DNA of 64,000 nucleotides, from contig NZ_ANAY01000015.1 in NCBI RefSeq assembly GCF_000340965.1, positions 62,001 through 126,000 of the forward strand. The letters are read 5' to 3'. The DNA comes from Nocardiopsis kunsanensis DSM 44524. Lineage in GTDB: Bacteria; Actinomycetota; Actinomycetes; Streptosporangiales; Streptosporangiaceae. Shown here one piece after another: positions 8,475 to 16,393 of this stretch. Numbering within the stretch: position 1 is the stretch's first letter; each line of letters starts with the position of its first letter. Below the pieces are notes generated by a model. It saw only the letters and a program-made list of their open reading frames with translations, was not told the DNA's origin and ran no database searches. Made by a program: the position numbers and the translations under genes.

Positions 8475-9844
8475 AACTCGCCGGCCGCCTGGTCCTACGG
8501 TCACTGCTGGTCATGGCACTGGTGATCGGTGGAATCGCTGCCCTGACCTACGAGCTGGTGCAGGTCTCGGGCCGCAATGACGTCGACGATCTGTTGCAGC
8601 AAGAAACCGAGTTCCTGAGCGATGCCCTGGGAGACCGGATGCCCGCCGTCGCGGGGTTGGACGGCGTGGTGTCGGGACCCGAGGCCGAGGACGCCGCGCG
8701 CCAGGCACTGACGATCCGCCCCAGTGGGGGCCGACATGTGTCGTCGGTGCATGTCAATGGGTCCCGGTTGCAGAGCACGGGCGGCCCTCCCGGAACCGCG
8801 GCTCTCATGCGCGGTGACGACGCACCTGCGCCGGAGCCCGGAGCCGTGCGCACCGTGGACACAGACATCGGCCCGGTCCGCGTGCTGGACACCGCCGTCA
8901 CCGACGGGACCGGGCGGCGGGTCGCCGTCCTCAGCCTCGCCTCGCCCTTGGACACGGTCCATGACAAGGCCGCCACCGTTCTGCTGTTCACCGCTGGGAC
9001 CGGGGCCCTCGGTCTCGGCGTGGGCGGAACGACGTTGTGGTTGGTGGTGCGCCGCACTCTGGCACCGGTGCGAACGGTCTCCGCGGCCGCGAAGGAGATC
9101 CGCCCGACCGACCTGGCCACACGCGTACCCGTCCCGGACACACACGACGAGATCGCCGAGTTGGCCACCGAGATCAACCAGATGCTCACCCGCATCGAAC
9201 GGGCCGACACCACTCGACGCAGCTATCTGGCGGCCATATCCCATGAAGTGCGTACGCCACTGGCAGTCGCCAAGGGGCACCTGGAGTTGCTGGGCGGCCC
9301 CGAGGCAGAGATCGTGCACGCCGAACTCGACCGGTTGCGACAAGTGCTGGAAGACCTCATGGCGGTAGCACGCGGAAGCGACGAGATCGATGCTGACCGT
9401 GGGCCGGTTTTCTTGCCTGACCTGATCGAAGCCGTACGTGCCCGGGTCCGCTCCCTTCCCTTCGCGCGGTCCGTTGTTTTCCGGGAAGCCGTCCCCCAGG
9501 TCGTACTGGGAGACCAGGACAGGTTGGAACAGTGCTTGATGAACCTGGTCTCCAACGCCATCGACCACAACCCACCGGACGTGCTCGTCACCGTGGCCAC
9601 CCAGGTGGAAGAGGACACCGCAGTCCTGACGGTCACGGACAACGGGAGCGGAATCGATCCCGACGTGCTCCCGCACGTGTTCGAGCCGTTCGTGACGACG
9701 CGCTCCAACGAGTCAGGGGGGTTGGCCGGGTTGGGGCTGGCGATCGTGCGGTCCCGGGTGAGGGCGCAGGGGGGACAGGTCGAGATCGAGAGCAGCTCCG
9801 AGGGGAGTTCGGTTCATATCCGCCTTCCTCTCGCTACAGCGTGA
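8471..9844 (+). CDS. Sensor histidine kinase of the OmpR-type pair
   Basis: A 457-residue membrane kinase that pairs with the preceding regulator. A first membrane helix is at about residues 10-30. An extracytoplasmic sensor region of about 135 residues follows, then a second helix at about 168-192. The HAMP linker is at about 195-245. The phospho-acceptor is His258 in SHEVRTPLA. ATPase motifs follow: NLVSNAIDHN (N box), DNGSGID (G1) and GLAGLGLAIV (G2). The ATG at 8471 overlaps the regulator's TGA in an ATGA junction. The sensor region matches no domain I recognise. A hairpin at 10102-10132 may end the transcript. Confidence 0.94.
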   Translation: MKLAGRLVLRSLLVMALVIGGIAALTYELVQVSGRNDVDDLLQQETEFLSDALGDRMPAVAGLDGVVSGPEAEDAARQALTIRPSGGRHVSSVHVNGSRLQSTGGPPGTAALMRGDDAPAPEPGAVRTVDTDIGPVRVLDTAVTDGTGRRVAVLSLASPLDTVHDKAATVLLFTAGTGALGLGVGGTTLWLVVRRTLAPVRTVSAAAKEIRPTDLATRVPVPDTHDEIAELATEINQMLTRIERADTTRRSYLAAISHEVRTPLAVAKGHLELLGGPEAEIVHAELDRLRQVLEDLMAVARGSDEIDADRGPVFLPDLIEAVRARVRSLPFARSVVFREAVPQVVLGDQDRLEQCLMNLVSNAIDHNPPDVLVTVATQVEEDTAVLTVTDNGSGIDPDVLPHVFEPFVTTRSNESGGLAGLGLAIVRSRVRAQGGQVEIESSSEGSSVHIRLPLATA

Positions 9845-10217
9845 GGACGGAGTCTGCGGCGGTTGTTCACCGGCCGTCTCGAGGACGGCACCGGCACGGA
9901 GGCGACGAAGGTCGTCGACGTGGCGTGGCTCCCGGTCGCGGCACCGACCGTCCACACGTGGTCCGACGGCACGAGTGGCTGTTCAGGCGGTCTCCGTGGG
10001 TTCCGAGGGGCTCTTCGCCGGGGTCCGGGCCTTCCAGCACCGGATCACCCGAACGTTCCCGTCGGCCACCGCCCCGGCAGTTTCGGCTCCGGCACGCCGG
10101 GCCCGGAGGAGCGGGCGGCCCCGTCCTCCGGGTGAACGATGCGGGCGCCCGGAGGGCAGGAGCGCGCGGTACTCCTCTTCCGGAGAGCCCGAGGCGCGCC
10201 CCGCCCGGTCGTGCCGG
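9845..10217. other. Gap between convergent kinase and mannosidase genes
   Basis: No gene is convincing in this 373-bp gap between convergent genes. Open frames exist but have no ribosome binding site and no family resemblance. The one clear element is the hairpin at 10102-10132, annotated separately. Confidence 0.5.
10102..10132. terminator. Bidirectional hairpin terminator
   Basis: A perfect 9-bp stem CCCGGAGGA/TCCTCCGGG (10102-10110 and 10124-10132) with a 13-nt GC-rich loop lies between the convergent kinase and mannosidase genes. No U-tract. Confidence 0.55.
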
Positions 10218-12764
10218 TCACCGGGCCGGTTCCTCCTCCTGGCCCACGAGGTCGTTGAGTGTTCTCAACACGTTCCGGTCCGTGAGCAGACCCGGGTCCG
10301 CCTCACTCGGCATCCGGACGTGGAAGGTGGTGCTCTCCCCCGGCATCAGGTCGACCAGCATCCGGTCGACCACGGCTTCCGGGTGCACACGGTCGGCCAG
10401 CACGGTCAGGTCGCGTACCAGGTTCACGGCGGTGACGTGCACGTGTACGCCGTCCTCGACCGCGGAGACCGACACGTCCAGGTCGGCCTCCGTGAGCGCG
10501 GAGTTCCGGGGTTCGGTGAAGTACCAGGTGGCGGACGTGTCGTCGAGGTGGGCGGCCACCGTCTCTCGTGAGGGGTCGCGGGGCGAGGCCACGCTCTCGG
10601 GCAGGTCGATGGTGCAGGTCTCCCTGGCGGCCACCCGGACCGGAACCTCGGCCGTCTCCAGCACGGTGCCGTCGAAGTCGAGACGGCGCAGGACCAATGC
10701 CCCCGACCAGGTGCGGTCGTCGTCGTTGACCACGACCGCGGCCAGGCCCGTCTCGCTGCCGGCGCGCGGCTGGATCGTCAGGAGGCGGTCGGCGAACGCG
10801 TGCCGCATCGCGTAGAAGAGCGGTTTGCGCCGGCCGTCGCCGTCCACGGCCGCCCACGAGGTGACGGGCCAGCAGTCGTTGAGCTGCCAGACGACCGCGC
10901 CCATGCAGCGGGGTGTCCAGGAGCGCAGGTGTTCCAGGGCGACGCGGATCGCCGTCGCCTGGTTCCAGGACATCGCCCAGTGCCAGTCGTCCATGTTCTC
11001 CGGCAGCGGCACGTGGGGCAGCAGGCCGTCGGTCAGCTTGTCGTTGCCCTGCAGGGCCTTCTGGTGCACCTGCATGCCGGGGGACTCCGGCGTGAGCGGG
11101 TCGTCAGCGATCGCCCGGGTGAGTGTGGACCACGTGGGCGGACCCTGCCAGCCGAACTCGGCCATGAAGCGCGGGACGGTGTCGCGGTAGTGCGGCCAGT
11201 CCTGTCTGTTCCACAGTTCCCAGGAGTGCATGGACCCGTGGTCGGGGTGGTTGGCGTCCCGGTCCATGTCGATGGGCGTCTCCCCGGACCAGGGGCTGGA
11301 GGGGGTGTATTCCCGCCCGGGGTCGAGTTCGGCCACGATGTCGGGCAGCAGACGCTCGTAGTAGTCCAGCCCCCAGGACTTGCCGTCGAGGCGCTCGAGG
11401 AAACCCCACTCACGCATGCCCCAGATGTTCTCGTTGCTGCCGTTCCACAGCGCCAGGGCCGGGTGTTTCATGAGGCGGGACACGTTGTCGCGGGCCTCGG
11501 CCTCGATCTCGCCGCGCAGGGGTTCGTCCTCACTGTAAGCGGCGCAGGAGAAGGCGAAGTCCTGCCACACCAGGATGCCGCGTTCGTCGCACAGGTCGTA
11601 GAAGTCGTCGGCCTCGTAGAGCCCTCCGCCCCACACGCGCAGGAGGTTCATGTTGGCGGCCTCCGCCTGGCCGATGCGTTCCGCGTAGCGCTGCCGGGTG
11701 ATCCGCTGGGGGAAGGCGTCGTCGGGGATCCAGTTCGCGCCCCGGATCCACACGGGGCTGCCGTTCACGACGAAGGTGAACGACGTGCCGTGCTCGTCCG
11801 GGGCCACGTCGAGGCGGACGGTGCGGAAGCCGATGCGTGCGCTCCAGCGGTCGTGTTCCCGGCCGTCGGACGTGGTGAGCCTGGCCTCGAGGTCGTAGAG
11901 CGGCTGGTCCCCGTGGCTGTGCGGCCACCACAACCTGACGTCCGTCGCCTCCAGGGTGAGCGCAGTGGAGGTCTCCCCCGCTGCGACGGAGGCCGTTCCC
12001 TCGACCCGTGTGCCGTGGCCGGTGAGCACGGCCTCCACACGCACATCGGCGGAGCTCGCGTGTTCCAGGTCGATGTCGACCGTGACACGGCCGGTCGGGG
12101 CAGCAGCCCCGCCGTGCCCGGGCTCCCCGTCGACCTCGACCACCGGCCGGGCCCGGGCGATGCGCGCGGTGGACCACGATTCGAGGTGCAGCGGACGCCA
12201 GATGCCGGAGCTGGCGGTGTCGATGCCCCAGTCCCAGCCGAAGCTGCAGGCCATTTTCCGTATCGCGTTGAAGGGATGGTGGTTGACCTGCGGGCGGTAG
12301 CCCAGCTCCAGGCTCTGCGCGTCGGCGTGGCGTACCGGCGAGGAGAACCGGACACGGAGTTCGTTCTCTCCCGGGAGGAGCTTCTCGCCCACGTCGAAGC
12401 GGTAGGTGCGGTGCATGTTCGCCGTGGCGCCCACGAGCTCGTCGTTGAGGCGGACCTCGGCGACGGTGTCCAAGCCGTGGAAGAGGAGGTCGTGCCTGTC
12501 GTGGCCGCCGGGCTCCCACTCGAAGGTGGTGCGGTACTCCCAGTCGCACCGGCCGATCCACTGCAGCAGCGCTTCGTTGTCGTCCAGGAAGGGATCGGGG
12601 ATCAGCTCTGCGGCCATCAGGTCGGTGTGGACGCAGCCGGGCACCGTGGCCGGCACCTGACGGATGGTCATGCCTTCCGGTACCGGCCCGCTGACGGCCG
12701 ACAGGGTCCATCCCTCGTGCAGTTCGCGGCGGTGGAGGGGGGTCTTGGGGGGTTGCTGGCTCAC
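10218..12764 (-). CDS. Beta-mannosidase, glycoside hydrolase family 2
   Basis: Retaining beta-mannosidase of 848 residues releasing mannose from the non-reducing end of beta-mannosides (mannan or N-glycan fragments). There is no signal peptide, so it acts on imported oligosaccharides. The order is GH2 sugar-binding domain (about 15-200, WDWGIDTASSGIWRPL), immunoglobulin-like domain (about 205-320) and TIM barrel. The barrel carries acid/base Glu446 in WNGSNENIWG and nucleophile Glu536 in MAEFGWQG. The GTG at 12764 has AGGAG 9-13 bases upstream. It forms a GTGA overlap with the stop of a tiny remnant reading frame that looks like the C-terminus of a sugar ABC permease, implying it was once the last gene of a transporter operon. 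Its present promoter is unclear. Confidence 0.93.
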   Translation of the reverse strand: MSQQPPKTPLHRRELHEGWTLSAVSGPVPEGMTIRQVPATVPGCVHTDLMAAELIPDPFLDDNEALLQWIGRCDWEYRTTFEWEPGGHDRHDLLFHGLDTVAEVRLNDELVGATANMHRTYRFDVGEKLLPGENELRVRFSSPVRHADAQSLELGYRPQVNHHPFNAIRKMACSFGWDWGIDTASSGIWRPLHLESWSTARIARARPVVEVDGEPGHGGAAAPTGRVTVDIDLEHASSADVRVEAVLTGHGTRVEGTASVAAGETSTALTLEATDVRLWWPHSHGDQPLYDLEARLTTSDGREHDRWSARIGFRTVRLDVAPDEHGTSFTFVVNGSPVWIRGANWIPDDAFPQRITRQRYAERIGQAEAANMNLLRVWGGGLYEADDFYDLCDERGILVWQDFAFSCAAYSEDEPLRGEIEAEARDNVSRLMKHPALALWNGSNENIWGMREWGFLERLDGKSWGLDYYERLLPDIVAELDPGREYTPSSPWSGETPIDMDRDANHPDHGSMHSWELWNRQDWPHYRDTVPRFMAEFGWQGPPTWSTLTRAIADDPLTPESPGMQVHQKALQGNDKLTDGLLPHVPLPENMDDWHWAMSWNQATAIRVALEHLRSWTPRCMGAVVWQLNDCWPVTSWAAVDGDGRRKPLFYAMRHAFADRLLTIQPRAGSETGLAAVVVNDDDRTWSGALVLRRLDFDGTVLETAEVPVRVAARETCTIDLPESVASPRDPSRETVAAHLDDTSATWYFTEPRNSALTEADLDVSVSAVEDGVHVHVTAVNLVRDLTVLADRVHPEAVVDRMLVDLMPGESTTFHVRMPSEADPGLLTDRNVLRTLNDLVGQEEEPAR

Positions 12765-12829
12765 TTGACTGCTCCTGACGTGAGTCCGTTGTGGATGTGG
12801 CGCCGCAGGACGAGGAAGTGTCCCCGCAG
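12761..12829 (-). pseudogene. C-terminal scar of a sugar ABC transporter permease
   Basis: The last 22 codons before the TGA at 12763-12761 read LRGHFLVLRRHIHNGLTSGAVK. The second half, RRHIHNGLTSGAVK, closely resembles the end of MalG-type permeases (pattern QRxFVxGLTxGAVKG; compare FQRSFVNGITQGAIKG at the end of the permease at 31086). Upstream of this the frame has no permease character and no start. The stop overlaps the mannosidase GTG as GTGA, the normal operon junction. I infer that a transporter upstream of the mannosidase was deleted, leaving this end. A chance match of about 14 residues cannot be excluded without a search. Confidence 0.6.
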
Positions 12830-12830
12830 G

Positions 12831-12848
12831 CACTGTCTGCGCACAGTG
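12831..12848. promoter_or_regulatory. Perfect inverted repeat upstream of mannosidase
   Basis: CACTGT-N6-ACAGTG at 12831-12836 and 12843-12848 is a perfect dyad 67-84 bp upstream of the mannosidase start, right at the edge of the permease remnant. It may be an operator for the mannosidase. No regulator gene lies next to it. Confidence 0.35.
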
Positions 12849-13291
12849 TTCCGGTGGCCGGCACCACGCTGTTCCGGCCAAGGACCAGTGAAGCGCTCGA
12901 ATCGGGTGAAGTACAGACGTCGGGGGCAACGGACCCGACACGGCGGTCGCACCGACGGCGCGAGGGGTGAGCGCACCGGGCGGGCGTGCTCCCGGAAACC
13001 GCTCACCGCCCACCGGGCAGGCTGCACGCGCCCCACAAGCCCGGGTTCGCGCCCCGGTGCCGGGGACGGCCGCTGTGGCGGGCAGGGGCATGCCAGGCCG
13101 GAGGGTGTTGGGGTCGGTCCCCTGCCGGTGTGCGCATCCTCATGTCCAACACAGCACACGAGAAGGCATCCACCCTGGTGAAAGCCGGGACGGGTTGCCA
13201 GTATGGGCAGGAGGGAGGGTGTGTCGCGAGCACCGGCCGGCCCGGTTCCGCGGCTGATCCCCGATCGCGACCCGGAAGGGAGCACCGACCC
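12849..13291. other. Divergent spacer between mannosidase and NmrA-like gene
   Basis: About 440 bp between divergent genes. No gene or further transporter remnant can be recognised in any frame. It should contain both promoters; GGAAGGGAG at 13274-13282 is the ribosome binding site of the right-hand gene. Confidence 0.5.
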
Positions 13292-13921
13292 ATGCCGAAC
13301 GTACTGGTGCTGGGCGCCGGCGGGCAGATCGCCCGCTGGGCCGTCCCCATGTTGGCGCAGGCCGACGTCGAACTCACGCTCCTGGCCCGGAACTCGGGTG
13401 ACCTGGTGGATGTACCTTCAGGGGCCCGGGTCGTGGAAGGTGACGTCCTCGACCGGGAGCGGCTCGACGAGGCAGTCCGCGGCCAGGACCTCGTCTACGC
13501 GAACCTGTCCGGCGATCTGGGCGAACAGGCCGAGAACATCGTCGCCGCGATGACCGCCGCGGGGGTGCAACGGCTCGTGTTCGTCACCGCTCTGGGTATC
13601 TACGACGAGGTTCCCGGGGCGTTCGGCGAATGGAACCGGAGCATGATCGGCCCGGCCCTGGGCCCGTACCGCCAGGCGGCCGACACGATCGAGGATTCGG
13701 GGTTGGATTACACGATCCTGCGCCCCGCCTGGCTCACGGACGTCGACGAGATCTCCTACGAGGTCACCCGGAAGGACGAACCCTTCGGTGGGACCGAGGT
13801 CTCGCGCAAGAGCGTGGCCTCACTGGTCGTCGAGCTCATCGCGCACCCGGAGCTGTGGCCGCGCTCGAACCTGGGTGTGCACAAGCCCGGGACGGACGGG
13901 GACAAGCCGTCCTTCCTCTGA
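13292..13921 (+). CDS. NAD(P)-binding, NmrA-like atypical short-chain dehydrogenase
   Basis: A 209-residue single-domain Rossmann protein. NVLVLGAGGQIARWAVPML at residues 3-21 is the dinucleotide-binding GxGGxxA variant. VVEGDVLD and VFVTALGIY follow as in the atypical SDR family (NmrA/YwnB type). YRQAADTIEDSGLDYTILRPAWLTD resembles the region holding the usual Tyr, but no YxxxK motif is intact. Such proteins act as NAD(P)H sensors or flavin/quinone-related reductases; the substrate is unknown. ATG 13292 has GGAAGGGAG 10 bases upstream. It converges on the phosphatase gene with only 8 bp between stops. Confidence 0.85.
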   Translation: MPNVLVLGAGGQIARWAVPMLAQADVELTLLARNSGDLVDVPSGARVVEGDVLDRERLDEAVRGQDLVYANLSGDLGEQAENIVAAMTAAGVQRLVFVTALGIYDEVPGAFGEWNRSMIGPALGPYRQAADTIEDSGLDYTILRPAWLTDVDEISYEVTRKDEPFGGTEVSRKSVASLVVELIAHPELWPRSNLGVHKPGTDGDKPSFL

Positions 13922-13929
13922 CGCAGCGC

Positions 13930-15105
13930 TCAGTCCTGGTCGGAACCGACGCCGTGCCAGTCCATGCAGAGGACCGTGGCGTCATCAGCGGGCTCTCCCC
14001 GAGAGGCCAGGATCACCTCTTCGGTCAGGATCCGCACCACCTCTCGCGGGTGCATGTGTGCGGTCTCCTGAAGCAGGAACCGCAGGTCGACGGCTTCGGC
14101 CCGGCGCTCCTGCATCCCGTCGGTGAACAGGAGCAGCCTGTCGTGGGGGCGCAGGGCGATCTTCTGGACACGGTGAGGCTCGGACGAGTCGATACCGAAC
14201 GGAAGATCGACCTCCAGGTGCACTTCTTCCACAGCGCCGTCACGCAGTCTCAGCGGCCAGGGATGGCCCGCGTTGACGAATTCCGCGCTCTCCTCCTTCA
14301 GACCGATGCTCATGAGCTGTCCGGTGGCCATGTTCGAGTCACCGTGGTCGACGAGGGCCCGATGGGCTTGGCGTGCCTGCTCCTCGAGGCCGTGGCCGAC
14401 CCGCCGGGCACCTCGCAGGGCGCCCACGAGGAGGTTGGCCATGAGGGCGGACTTGACGTCGTGCCCCATGATGTCGGTGATCGACACGTAGAGGATGTCG
14501 CGGTCGAGTGCGTAGTCGTAGGTGTCACCCGCGATGTCCTCGGTCGGTATCAGAGCGCCCGCGAGGGTGAACTGGGCCGCTTCACAGCAGGAGGCCGACG
14601 GCAGCAGCTGGTGCTGGATCTCGGCGGCCAGGCTCATGGGGATCGTGCGCTGCCCCCAGTGGTAGAGGTCGGTGAAACGCCGGTCGGTCACGACGATGTA
14701 CGCCAGAGCGTGGAGCGTCTCACGGACCCCCTCCACCATGTACTGCTCGAACCGGGGCAGGGTGAGCTCGAGCACGCCGATGGTGTCGCCCCGATTGGTG
14801 ACCGGTGCGACCAACCGCTGTCCGTCCTCCCCGACCGGCTCGAAGTGGATCTGCTGGCTGTTCAGTACCTCTTCGTAGACGCTCCCCCGTAGGGGGGTCC
14901 GGTCGGGTCTGCTCCCGGCATCGACCTCCCCGACGCTGGTCAGCCGCACCATTTCCCGTCCGACGAGGTCGAGGAAGAGGAAGGACACGTCCACTGCCCC
15001 GAAACGCTCCGTCAGGTTCCTTGCGACCACCCGGACCGAATCCGTCGGAGCGGCCTTCTCGGCCGCCGTGAAGATGCCGCTCAGCCCGGACTCGTCTCGT
15101 GCCAT
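13930..15105 (-). CDS. GAF-domain PP2C (SpoIIE-type) serine phosphatase
   Basis: Predicted phosphatase of 391 residues acting on a phosphorylated anti-sigma-factor antagonist or similar partner. N-terminal residues about 20-160 form a GAF-like sensor domain. Residues about 180-385 are the SpoIIE/RsbU catalytic domain. It opens with LAAEIQHQLLPSA and has the metal-binding Asp of GDTYDYA, DIMGHD, FVNAGHPWPL, LLFTDGMQERR and PADDATVL. ATG 15105 has GGGGGA just upstream. No kinase or antagonist gene is adjacent, so it is an orphan. Actinomycetes carry many such genes, used in stress and developmental sigma-factor control. Confidence 0.92.
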   Translation of the reverse strand: MARDESGLSGIFTAAEKAAPTDSVRVVARNLTERFGAVDVSFLFLDLVGREMVRLTSVGEVDAGSRPDRTPLRGSVYEEVLNSQQIHFEPVGEDGQRLVAPVTNRGDTIGVLELTLPRFEQYMVEGVRETLHALAYIVVTDRRFTDLYHWGQRTIPMSLAAEIQHQLLPSASCCEAAQFTLAGALIPTEDIAGDTYDYALDRDILYVSITDIMGHDVKSALMANLLVGALRGARRVGHGLEEQARQAHRALVDHGDSNMATGQLMSIGLKEESAEFVNAGHPWPLRLRDGAVEEVHLEVDLPFGIDSSEPHRVQKIALRPHDRLLLFTDGMQERRAEAVDLRFLLQETAHMHPREVVRILTEEVILASRGEPADDATVLCMDWHGVGSDQD

Positions 15106-15274
15106 ATCGGTCCCCCTGGTCCGCGTCGTTCGTCAACGGTCAGCTCGGGCCGTGTCGAGCGCACCCGAACACCCTTCGACGACCCCGCCACTGCCCCGCC
15201 CCCACCTGGGCCGACACGTGCTCTCTCTACCCACAGGTAAGGAGGGGTACCCGTTCCGCGGGACCGGCGTCGGG

Positions 15275-15559
15275 GTGAACGCCGATCCGGGGTTCGTCCT
15301 GTCCCTGGGAGCAGGGGTGCTCCGTCCGCCGTCGTTGACGGTGTGGATCTGCGTCGCGGCGCTGCTCAACCTGGCGACGATCGTGGTCCGGGCCCGGCAC
15401 CTGTGGCGGGCACGTTCCGGCCGAGCCCCGCGGGCCCGGCCTCCTTGCCCCGGGGCAAGGAGGCGCTGGACGGTTCACCCCGGAGGTAGTCACCGGGCCG
15501 GTTCGGTCTCACGCAGCAGAACACAATCTGCGCACTTGCCGCCACCCGGCAACCGGTAG
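15275..15559 (+). CDS. Possible small single-helix membrane protein or remnant
   Basis: Weak call. A frame starting at GTG 15275 encodes about 94 residues with one hydrophobic stretch (SLTVWICVAALLNLATIVV) followed by an Arg-rich tail. Third codon positions are GC-rich up to the palindrome at 15439. A good ribosome binding site (AAGGAGG at 15239-15245) exists but sits too far upstream, about 30 bases. The frame overlaps the 3' end of the FhuF-like gene on the other strand. It could be a remnant or a chance frame. Confidence 0.25.
   Translation: MNADPGFVLSLGAGVLRPPSLTVWICVAALLNLATIVVRARHLWRARSGRAPRARPPCPGARRRWTVHPGGSHRAGSVSRSRTQSAHLPPPGNR
15439..15464. terminator. 26-bp perfect palindrome after the FhuF-like gene
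   Basis: GCCTCCTTGCCCC at 15439-15451 is followed immediately by its exact complement GGGGCAAGGAGGC at 15452-15464. It starts 25 bp beyond the FhuF stop on that gene's transcript, so a terminator of the riboswitch-led operon is the simplest reading. The absence of any loop base is unusual and a protein-binding site is the alternative. Confidence 0.6.
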
Positions 15560-16323
15560 TACAGGCAACAGCTGTTACGAGTGAACCGGGCCTCCCGGTA
15601 GTTGCCGGAGCGGGCGCTGCGGACCGAACGGGGCGCCCCGAACTCCCCCGAACCGGACAACGTGGGTGTGGAGAGGAGCGCCTCTGCGAGCGCGTGTGCG
15701 GCAGGGCCGTGTTCGGGCCGGAGTTCCTCGATACGGCGGGCCGCTCCCGCGACCGAGGAGGCGGTGTTGCCGCGCAGGACCTTCGGGGAGAGCTTCACCT
15801 CATCGCGGAAGGCCGTGGCGGCCGGTTCCAACAGACCCTGCAGGATCAGCTTCTCGAGGGTCTCGGCTGCGGCTCCGGGCCCGTGGTCGTGCGGGCGCGG
15901 CGCGAGCACCGCACGGTCCTCGGCCAGCAGCAACGGCAGGGGGCCGGTCGTCACCGTGCGCCAGCGCAGGGCAGCAGGGTCGGGGACGAGCCCGTGCACC
16001 ACAGCGGTCGCCATGACGGGTGAGACCAGGCGTGCGGCGAGTCCTTGGTAGAGCACCGAGGCCGCCACGCGTGGTTCGACCTGCTCGGGGGTGATGTCCA
16101 CACGGTCGGCGAACACGCGGCGGGTGTTCGCGATGCGGGCACCCAGAATGCCCGGGCCCCACACCTCGGGCAGGGAGCGCCAGGGCCCCTCCCCCGCCGT
16201 GTCCGGCGCCTCGGGGTCCGTGGTCACGGCGAAGAAACCACCGAGCAGGGCGATGTCGGTGACGGCGGTCCGGGCGGTGTGGACTGCGGTCGAGGGATCA
16301 CGGGGGACGCGGGAACTCGGCAT
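15490..16323 (-). CDS. FhuF-like [2Fe-2S] siderophore/corrinoid reductase
   Basis: A 277-residue cytoplasmic protein related to ferric-siderophore reductase FhuF. The diagnostic C-terminal iron-sulfur motif CC-x10-C-x2-C is intact at Cys252, Cys253, Cys264 and Cys267 (SCCLYYRLPGGGKCADC). The N-terminal part is the helical FhuF-like region. FhuF proteins reduce Fe(III) in siderophores to release iron. Here the gene is the last of an operon that begins with a cobalamin riboswitch and encodes a binding-protein transporter, 70 bp after the ATPase stop. So either the importer takes a metal chelate, or this protein reduces the cobalt of an incoming corrinoid; the latter is inference. ATG 16323 is preceded by an AGGCAGG-like site. 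A palindrome terminator follows. Confidence 0.85.
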   Translation of the reverse strand: MPSSRVPRDPSTAVHTARTAVTDIALLGGFFAVTTDPEAPDTAGEGPWRSLPEVWGPGILGARIANTRRVFADRVDITPEQVEPRVAASVLYQGLAARLVSPVMATAVVHGLVPDPAALRWRTVTTGPLPLLLAEDRAVLAPRPHDHGPGAAAETLEKLILQGLLEPAATAFRDEVKLSPKVLRGNTASSVAGAARRIEELRPEHGPAAHALAEALLSTPTLSGSGEFGAPRSVRSARSGNYREARFTRNSCCLYYRLPGGGKCADCVLLRETEPAR

Positions 16324-16393
16324 GGGGCCTGCCTCTCATCGTGGGGGTTGCTCGTACAGGTCTCTGGTGCGGGTGGTCGGCGGGGCGGGTCGG

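Noticed and set aside
10800-13181. 793-codon open frame antisense to beta-mannosidase
   Set aside because: Overlaps the whole catalytic region of the mannosidase; no domain or ribosome binding site.
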